The translations under genes and the position numbers were made by a program. From NCBI GenBank assembly GCA_051530055.1, contig CM121342.1, forward strand, positions 7,378,001 through 7,442,000: DNA of 64,000 nt. The letters are read 5' to 3'. A model generated the notes under the pieces. It saw nothing but the letters and a program-made list of their open reading frames with translations. It was not told the origin of the DNA and did not search any database. Shown here piece by piece: positions 57,528-64,000 of the stretch. The stretch's first letter is position 1, and each line of letters opens with the position of its first letter. This DNA is from Neoechinorhynchus agilis (taxonomy: Eukaryota; Acanthocephala).

Positions 57528-57685
57528 AAATCCACAAAACTGAAGATGAACACACAGACGAAAAGTTTCGTGACGGAACGATTGACGGAAATACTCGGAA
57601 AAATGAATCCACAAAACTGAAGATGAACACACAGACGAAAAGTTTCGTGACGGAACGATTGACGGAAATTCTCGGAAAAATGAAT
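57528..57685. repeat. Two-copy tandem duplication, 77-bp unit
   Basis: The unit from aatccacaaaactgaagatg to actcggaaaaatg occurs twice head to tail at about 57529-57605 and 57606-57682, differing at one base. It lies just beyond the 3' end of the CHD4-like gene. Confidence 0.9.
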
Positions 57686-57752
57686 TCGCAAAACGGGCGT
57701 TGCAAGGATTCTATCAAAAAGAAGCTAATCTAATAGACTACTATAGTTTGCT

Positions 57753-60700
57753 TTATTCAATAACATGATATTGCTGGTCATTCACGTTTTCTCCATTTTG
57801 TTGATGAGCCGCTGAATTTCCTTGTTGTTGTTGCGGCGGAGGCGGATGTTGCGGTGGAGCATTTGTTGTACGTGGAGTGCTCCTGGGCTGTACAAGACCA
57901 ACGAGGTTTTGGGTTGGCATACAGAATGGAAAGTTAGAAGTGGGAGCCCGTTGACTAGTGCTCACTACATTGAGTAAATGATGGCTCATGTTTGTGATTG
58001 AATTAAAGACGGCTGGTAATCTGGGTAACTCACTGAGCATATTATCCAACGACTTATTGATGAGATTCACGGTTCTCTGAATGATAGCCGAGCCTTTTGA
58101 TGGTTGATCTGAGAAAGTCCCTAAGAATACGTTAAGGGCGGCTTTCGAAAGAGCGACAGCCTGATTAACATGACCAACGAGGGGACGAGGAACATTTAGA
58201 CCAATCATTTCCATTCGACTTGACAGCATATTTGGATCTTGTTGAAAGCGTTGAAGTGTATCTTCAGCCAGCAATGCAGATTCAAGCAATTTAAATCTCT
58301 TAGCCATAAATCTATGCTTTTGTTCAGCCGAGTATGCACGTTGGCCGTCGCCGCTAGTGCTCGAATCATTGGCGTTCACGGTTGGCTGAACGCTAGTTTC
58401 ATCCGCCAAACGGCCCATTCCTTCATTAAGAATTGCGAATCTCACGTCGCTTAGAATCTCAGGCCACCGAGCGTATCCATATACACTCACTCCAGCTAAT
58501 AACCAATAGTCGTGAATGTACGACCAGTTCGCTCGTTGTTGATAGGCAATCGCTTCCAGTCGATTATTGGAGTCGGACGTACACCTAACTCGGTCGGAAA
58601 TGAGTTGTTGTTCTATGATCCACAATTGCTGAAGCTCAGTGTATCCGCCTTCATTGATATTGAATAAACAGTGAATAACAGGCGCTGGTGGATCTGATGA
58701 GGACGCTTCGTGGTTTTGTTGCAGCCGAGAAAGGTATCGCGCTCTTGCTGCGTTTAAATCTTCATTGTCACGTGGTGCCATCTCAGGCATGCTCCACAAT
58801 CCGTTACAAGTTTCATACTCTTGTACTTTTCGTCTTATCTTCCCCATAATTCCAATCCGATTTAAAACGAGTTGCCGATTAAGTCCTTCACGTGGAACTC
58901 CGTCCGAGTAGAATTCTCCTTGTGGATCGGTTTCAGTCAAATGCCGCAAAAACAGTCCACAATAGGCCATGACGTCTTGTTCCGTCTTCTGCCTTAAATC
59001 GCGGACCATCCATTGAGAATTAAAGCCCGGTGGAGACTGACCCATTCCGTATCTCATAATAGCGTTAAAAAACGCTCTTCGCTGCCGTCCATTGAATCCA
59101 AGAACTTCATATGAACCACCGCCCAAATCACGGACAAGCTGAGTCTGTGGTGTAAACGCAGGCGCAGCAACAGAGTTTCGCTGTCTACGGCGTCGTCCAC
59201 CTCCAACCAGAGTTCCGGTATCCGTACCAGCATCGAAATCATCGTCTTCTCCATCATTTGACCCTGCATAAGTACTCAAGTTAACTTCACTGCCTACTTC
59301 CGACAAAACTGGCTCATCATCATTTCCAGTCGAAGCGTAATTCACCACTCGGCGACTCCGTTTTCCCTTTCCCAAATTCTTAGACTGTTCTTCTACTAAC
59401 TCTTTGTGCCTATTACCCAGCAGACGCTCCCAATATCCACCAGTCTCAACCGGAACATTAACTACCTCTTCCTCAACTATAGCCTCTTGTTCTTTCATTA
59501 AATAACTCGCTACTTTAAACGAGCTCAAATACTCATTAAGGCCACACTCTTTTTCTTCGATTCCACGCTGTGATCTATCTAGAAGCGAATCTATAGCCGA
59601 ATCATCATAGTGAATATGTCCTTCTTCTTGTTGCTGTTGCTCTTCTTCACCGGGCTTAAACAGATTCTCGGTCCCAAATCGTAAAATATCCTCCAATTCC
59701 TTTTTACTCATATTTTGACCGCCTTTACCAACTCCAGGGCGAACTACCAAATGCGTCAACATCATTTTCTTTTTAGCAACCTGACAAATACGCTCTTCAA
59801 CGGTCTCACGAGTCACGAATCGATAAATCATCACCTTGTTTTGTTGTCCGATTCTGTGTGCCCTAGAAAATGCTTGGATATCGTTGTGTGGATTCCAATC
59901 CGAATCGTAAATCACGACAGTATCTGCAGTTGCGAGATTTATCCCCAATCCACCCGATCGAGTGGACAAAATAAACACAAATTGTTCGGCGTTCGGAGCA
60001 TTAAATCGATCAATCGCGTCCTGACGCTCTTGTCCAGTGATTTTTCCGTCAATTCGCTCATATTTGTATCCCATGTAGTCGAAAAAGTCTTCGAGAATGT
60101 CCATCATACGAGTCATTTGGGAAAATATTAGAACTCTATGACCTTGTTCTTTTAATTTTGGCAGCATTTTCGCAAGAAGTTCGAGCTTTCCACTTGCTTT
60201 TATTAACATACTTCCTTCGTATTGACCAGCCGTGTTTACAGGAGCTTCTTCAGCCGCAGCGACTAACAAATACGGATGATTGCAGCACTTTTTGAGTTCC
60301 ATAACAATATTTAATAATGACGATTGTCCACCGCCTCCTCGGGCGCACAAGACCTCGTAGTTTTTGTGGATTATATACTGGTAGTATTTCTTTTGCAGAA
60401 CCGAAGGTTCGATTCGAACAATGAATTCGCTTTTTGAAGGCATATTTTTTAGCACATCAGCTTTGAGACGGCGAAGAAGATGAGGACCGAGCATTTCGTG
60501 AAGTTTCTTCACCTGGTCGTCTTTGCTGAGATCCGAAAACTCTTCAAGGAATCCAGGAAGGTCGTTAAAGTTCTCAGGACTCAAAAAATTCAGGAGATGA
60601 TAGAGCTCCTCGAGATTATTTTGCAATGGAGTTCCAGTAAGAAGTACCTTTCGTTTGATTGTGAAATCAGTTAGTGTTTTAAAGAACCTAGATTGATTAT

Positions 60701-62999
60701 TCTTCAATCGATGGGCTTCATCAACCACGAGAACTTCCCAATCAACTGATCCAAGACATGAATGGTCGAGTGAAACAAGTTCATATGAAGTCAACAGTAC
60801 TTGAAATTTGACATGAGCACCACTGCGGACTCGATAGGCACGAGGACCTGCTCTTATAGCGTCTTCGTCAATACAGAATTCATGTTTGCGAATCATGGCT
60901 CGACTTGCACGATCTCCAATATAGGACACGATGTATAAATCAGGTGCCCAAAGTTCAAATTCACGCTCCCAGTTAATAAGAGTGGACAAGGGAGCACAAA
61001 CCAGGAAAGGACCTTTACATAAATCCTCTTTGAAGAGCGAATAAAGAAATGAGATTGATTGAACAGTCTTTCCAAGTCCCATTTCATCGGCTAAAACGAC
61101 GTCCGTACCTTGTCCCCAACTAAACCTCAGCCAATTAAGACCTTCCAATTGATACTCATGAAGGCTACCACCAGTTTCGTCAATATAATCAGGTTGTTCT
61201 TCGTATTTCCTGCAAGGATTAGGGCGAATCACTTGTGGTTGAATTGTTTCTCGTGCAGCTTTTCTTCTCCTTGCTTTATTATCGTCGATCATTCGAGCGC
61301 GATTTGACCAATACTGTTCTATATGACGTTGCCAATCAGGAATTTCGTCTGAATAATCTCCTTCCTCGGGCTCATAGGTAGCCTGAGCATATCCAAGATC
61401 ACGCCATTTTACGAGGAAAAACAAATGTCCTCTTTCTTTTTTGTGGTTTATAATTCGATGAACGGTGAGCCATTCCATTCGAATTCCTTGTTTGAAATAC
61501 CGCTGGACCAAATCGGGATTGCCACCGACGATTCCAGATGATTCGTCGTCGTCTTCGTAAGTTGTAACGGGTGGATAGGTTTTGTCTTTTCCGAGTTTTT
61601 TCCAATAACACCTCCACAAAACCGTCTGGTGAGTTTCAATCATAAGTTCAGGAAGCCATTCACAATGCCAATGAGATAGTCCATCGTATTTGACATACAT
61701 CTCTCGTATTTCAATCATATTTGGTTCTTTTCGGCGACTAGCTTCAACTACATATGGATACTCATCATCGGAACAAACGGGTCTCCATCGCCAACCGAGC
61801 ACTCCAGAGACAGGAACTTTAGGAGCTGGAATCTGACAAACTGGACAAAACCATTGACCTTCAGGAATTTCCGTTACTTTTGGAACAACGCAATCCATGT
61901 GATATGAATTGACACATTGATCGCAACAAAGCACCTCTCCTTCCTTTTTACAAACACGGCAATAGCTGTTGTGGTTATCTTCCACAATATCCTCTTTTTC
62001 GGGTTTACTTAATGCGGTCATCTTCGTTTTGTTTCCGTCTCGTTCACAAATAGGACAAAACCAATCTCCTTCTGGGAAAGAGGTTGCAGTTGGATCCACA
62101 CAAATTAAATGAAAAGCACGCGGACATCCATCACAGAGCATTATCTCACCGCCTTGACCACAATGCTCACAAATTTCTTGATGATCCATCATAATTTCCT
62201 TCTCATCCTCCATATATTCATCGTCATCTTCATTTCTCTTAGGTTTATTTAACCTTTGAGGAGTCGAACGGGGAACTTTTGCCTTCTTTGCAGACGAAAC
62301 CTTTTTCTTCTTTACCAAAGATGGCTCATCCATTGAAGCTAGAAGAGCATCGTTCATTGAAGCATCATCTTCGTCTGCTATTCCTCCACTGGCGGCATAC
62401 ACACCACCGGATTGAGCGGCAGCTCGGCGTTTAGGTGCCGTACGACGGGACCTACGAAGTGGTTCTTGTACGGCGCTCGGAACGGCTGACTTGGGACTAC
62501 TTTCGTCGTAATGAACAGTCCGACGTCGAGATCGCCTTGATCTTTTAGCCTTAGATTTACCTTTACCTTTCTTTTCTTCACTGGACGAATCGAGATTTTC
62601 GGTTGGAACAGGACTTGGAGCTGCTGGCCGTTTGATGGATTGATGAGGACTGGAAGGTGGACGATGAAGTAGTGGTGGAGATAGGGGTTCACCAGCCAAT
62701 ACTTTGGTTCGATCAGCACTGAATTCTCGCCACTTGGCCGACAAAATGTTCATGACTTTAGACGTAGCCAACAGTGGACATTTTGCGGATATAAGAGGAC
62801 GTGTGTGCTGGAGGAAGGCCCGGTAGTGGGCAAGGTTTTCGTAGTCCTCTTGTGAGAAGTTTAAATCGATGATGCCTGTTATTCCATATTCAGCGCATAG
62901 TTCAGCCGAGGATTTTTGTTGAGTTGTGGGAGGATTTGACTGAGGATCCACCATTGCTGGTCGTGTTGGAGCGACAGATTCCTCGCCGTCTGATGACAT
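57753..62999 (-). CDS. CHD4: Mi-2/CHD4-type chromatin remodelling ATPase
   Basis: One uninterrupted frame of 1748 residues. In order: a CHD N-terminal region (near 35-95), a basic linker, PHD1 from about residue 277 (CEHCGQGGEIMLCDGCPRAFH), PHD2 from about 345 (CRVCKKEGEVLCCDQC), two chromodomains (about 400-590), the SNF2 ATPase with Walker A DEMGLGKT near 638, VDEAHRLKNN near 760 and LTGTPLQNN, the helicase C lobe (STRSGGLGINLATADTVV near 1015, AFSRAHRIGQ), then the CHD-specific C-terminal domains (AKRFKLLESALLAEDTLQ) and a Pro/Gln tail. This is the Mi-2/NuRD subfamily (nematode LET-418/CHD-3). It is intronless, which is unusual at 5.2 kb here. The 5' side reads tttctcttcag then ac before the ATG, so a trans-splice acceptor is likely. 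A tandem array lies 280 bp upstream. Confidence 0.95.
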   Translation of the reverse strand: MSSDGEESVAPTRPAMVDPQSNPPTTQQKSSAELCAEYGITGIIDLNFSQEDYENLAHYRAFLQHTRPLISAKCPLLATSKVMNILSAKWREFSADRTKVLAGEPLSPPLLHRPPSSPHQSIKRPAAPSPVPTENLDSSSEEKKGKGKSKAKRSRRSRRRTVHYDESSPKSAVPSAVQEPLRRSRRTAPKRRAAAQSGGVYAASGGIADEDDASMNDALLASMDEPSLVKKKKVSSAKKAKVPRSTPQRLNKPKRNEDDDEYMEDEKEIMMDHQEICEHCGQGGEIMLCDGCPRAFHLICVDPTATSFPEGDWFCPICERDGNKTKMTALSKPEKEDIVEDNHNSYCRVCKKEGEVLCCDQCVNSYHMDCVVPKVTEIPEGQWFCPVCQIPAPKVPVSGVLGWRWRPVCSDDEYPYVVEASRRKEPNMIEIREMYVKYDGLSHWHCEWLPELMIETHQTVLWRCYWKKLGKDKTYPPVTTYEDDDESSGIVGGNPDLVQRYFKQGIRMEWLTVHRIINHKKERGHLFFLVKWRDLGYAQATYEPEEGDYSDEIPDWQRHIEQYWSNRARMIDDNKARRRKAARETIQPQVIRPNPCRKYEEQPDYIDETGGSLHEYQLEGLNWLRFSWGQGTDVVLADEMGLGKTVQSISFLYSLFKEDLCKGPFLVCAPLSTLINWEREFELWAPDLYIVSYIGDRASRAMIRKHEFCIDEDAIRAGPRAYRVRSGAHVKFQVLLTSYELVSLDHSCLGSVDWEVLVVDEAHRLKNNQSRFFKTLTDFTIKRKVLLTGTPLQNNLEELYHLLNFLSPENFNDLPGFLEEFSDLSKDDQVKKLHEMLGPHLLRRLKADVLKNMPSKSEFIVRIEPSVLQKKYYQYIIHKNYEVLCARGGGGQSSLLNIVMELKKCCNHPYLLVAAAEEAPVNTAGQYEGSMLIKASGKLELLAKMLPKLKEQGHRVLIFSQMTRMMDILEDFFDYMGYKYERIDGKITGQERQDAIDRFNAPNAEQFVFILSTRSGGLGINLATADTVVIYDSDWNPHNDIQAFSRAHRIGQQNKVMIYRFVTRETVEERICQVAKKKMMLTHLVVRPGVGKGGQNMSKKELEDILRFGTENLFKPGEEEQQQQEEGHIHYDDSAIDSLLDRSQRGIEEKECGLNEYLSSFKVASYLMKEQEAIVEEEVVNVPVETGGYWERLLGNRHKELVEEQSKNLGKGKRSRRVVNYASTGNDDEPVLSEVGSEVNLSTYAGSNDGEDDDFDAGTDTGTLVGGGRRRRQRNSVAAPAFTPQTQLVRDLGGGSYEVLGFNGRQRRAFFNAIMRYGMGQSPPGFNSQWMVRDLRQKTEQDVMAYCGLFLRHLTETDPQGEFYSDGVPREGLNRQLVLNRIGIMGKIRRKVQEYETCNGLWSMPEMAPRDNEDLNAARARYLSRLQQNHEASSSDPPAPVIHCLFNINEGGYTELQQLWIIEQQLISDRVRCTSDSNNRLEAIAYQQRANWSYIHDYWLLAGVSVYGYARWPEILSDVRFAILNEGMGRLADETSVQPTVNANDSSTSGDGQRAYSAEQKHRFMAKRFKLLESALLAEDTLQRFQQDPNMLSSRMEMIGLNVPRPLVGHVNQAVALSKAALNVFLGTFSDQPSKGSAIIQRTVNLINKSLDNMLSELPRLPAVFNSITNMSHHLLNVVSTSQRAPTSNFPFCMPTQNLVGLVQPRSTPRTTNAPPQHPPPPQQQQGNSAAHQQNGENVNDQQYHVIE

Positions 63000-63284
63000 G
63001 TCTGAAGAGAAACGATCGGAGGGCGTCAGCGTGGTGGTGGTGGTGACAAAGGAAATTGTGTACTGGATGTGCGTAAGGTAATGTGATTGAACTGCGTTTG
63101 TGTTTTGGAAGTGTGCTTGGTACTAACAAACTGAGACCTCGAATACGACTCTGATCAATCAATAATAGTCCATGAGATCGATCAGAAAAAGTTACCGTGA
63201 AAAAGTTTTCCAATAACAACCATGAAAAAAAAGTTTTCCAATTCTTACATGATAACATCAAAAAATATTTAAACCTATCTTAAA

Positions 63285-64000
63285 TGAATTGCCTTAAAAA
63301 AGCGAAGAATATTCTATGTTAAAATCAAAAGACCAAACGAATTTGGCCACCACGACGTTCTTTCCAAACAAGGAAAAAAACCGAGATATTCTGCGGGAAA
63401 AAAAGAAAGGTTTAAGATCCACAAAAATCTCAAATGAATCGCCTTAAAAAACCCAACTTTATAGAGAGAATTTTCTAGTTTAAAATAAAAACATCAACAA
63501 TTTGGTCACGACGGCGTTATTGTCCAACAGCGAAAAAAAATCGAGATATTCTGCGGGAAAAAAGAAAGGTTTAAGATCCACGAGATCTCAAATGAATCGC
63601 CTTAAAAAACCCAACTCTATAGAGAGAATTTTCCGGTTAAAATAAAAACATCAACAATTTGGTCACCACGGCGTTATTGTCCAACAGCGAAAAAAAATCG
63701 AGATATTCTGCAGGAAAAAAGAAAGGTTTAAGATCCACGAGATCTCAAATGAATCGCTTTAAAAAACCCAACTCTATAGAGAGAATTTTCCAGTTTAAAA
63801 TAAAAACATCAACAATTTGGTCACGACGGCGTTATTGTCCAACAGCGAAAAAAATCGAGATATTCTGCGGGAAAAAAGAAAGGTTTAAGATCCACGAGAT
63901 CTCAAATGAATCGCCTTAAAAAACCCAACTCTATAGAGAGAATTTTCCGGTTAAAATAAAAACATCAACAATTTGGTCACGACGGCGTTATTGTCCAACA
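63285..64000. repeat. Tandem array, 156-159 bp unit, upstream of CHD4
   Basis: The block tttggtcacgacggcgttat recurs at 63501, 63657, 63816 and 63972. A diverged copy at about 63340 carries tttggccaccacgacgttc. Units contain gagatattctgcgggaaa, ggtttaagatccac and caaatgaatcgccttaaaa. The array continues past the right end of the window. It is 5' of the CHD4-like gene, in its probable promoter side. Confidence 0.95.

Noticed and set aside
61399-62719. Several minus-strand frames of 60-113 residues inside the CHD4 gene.
   Set aside because: They are other-frame shadows of the uninterrupted 1748-residue frame.

Overview
The window is AT-rich DNA from an invertebrate animal nuclear genome. Introns are short (46 to 60 bp is common) with GT-AG ends, and the recognisable genes are animal orthologues. 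At least six genes have a splice-acceptor AG 0 to 7 nt before the ATG, and two genes lie only 56 bp apart on one strand. Both point to a lineage with spliced-leader trans-splicing and operons. Nematode-type architecture fits best, but rotifers, flatworms, tunicates and other trans-splicing groups are not excluded. A TTLL10-like gene, usually linked to axonemes, argues some caution about a nematode.

Host genes, left to right: a multipass membrane receptor-like gene (312-1518, 5' partial), a TTLL10-like tubulin-modifying ligase in six exons (1791-3617), the mitochondrial calcium uniporter regulator EMRE (8383-8634), two unrecognised genes on the minus strand (8718-9857), a REEP/DP1 ER-shaping protein (13295-14682), TFG (16369-17322), Gemin6 (18451-18888), dyskerin/Cbf5 in four exons (19579-21054), a coiled-coil orphan (26442-27341), a possible small secreted protein (30404), SF3B2 followed closely by the E2 enzyme UBE2G2 (34265-37705), a tiny three-exon gene (40492-40916), a PLAT-domain gene whose lysine-rich tail is built from tandemly duplicated exons (45067-49123), and an intronless Mi-2/CHD4 chromatin remodeller (57753-62999). 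RNA processing is well represented (SF3B2, Gemin6, dyskerin), but the genes are not an obvious functional cluster.

The rest is repeat-rich. One LINE family with a restriction-like endonuclease (R2-like layout) is present as six copies or fragments, one inserted inside another. Penelope-like retroelement relics are scattered, several in head-to-head foldback form, and one holds an inserted LINE fragment flanked by a 33-bp duplication. A second LINE has left a roughly 450-bp piece of its reverse-transcriptase gene repeated nine times in tandem (51400-55370). Local tandem arrays of 93, 110, 139, 156, 246 and 281 bp lie in introns, promoters and gene flanks. Those between TFG, Gemin6 and dyskerin are made partly of gene ends and promoter DNA.
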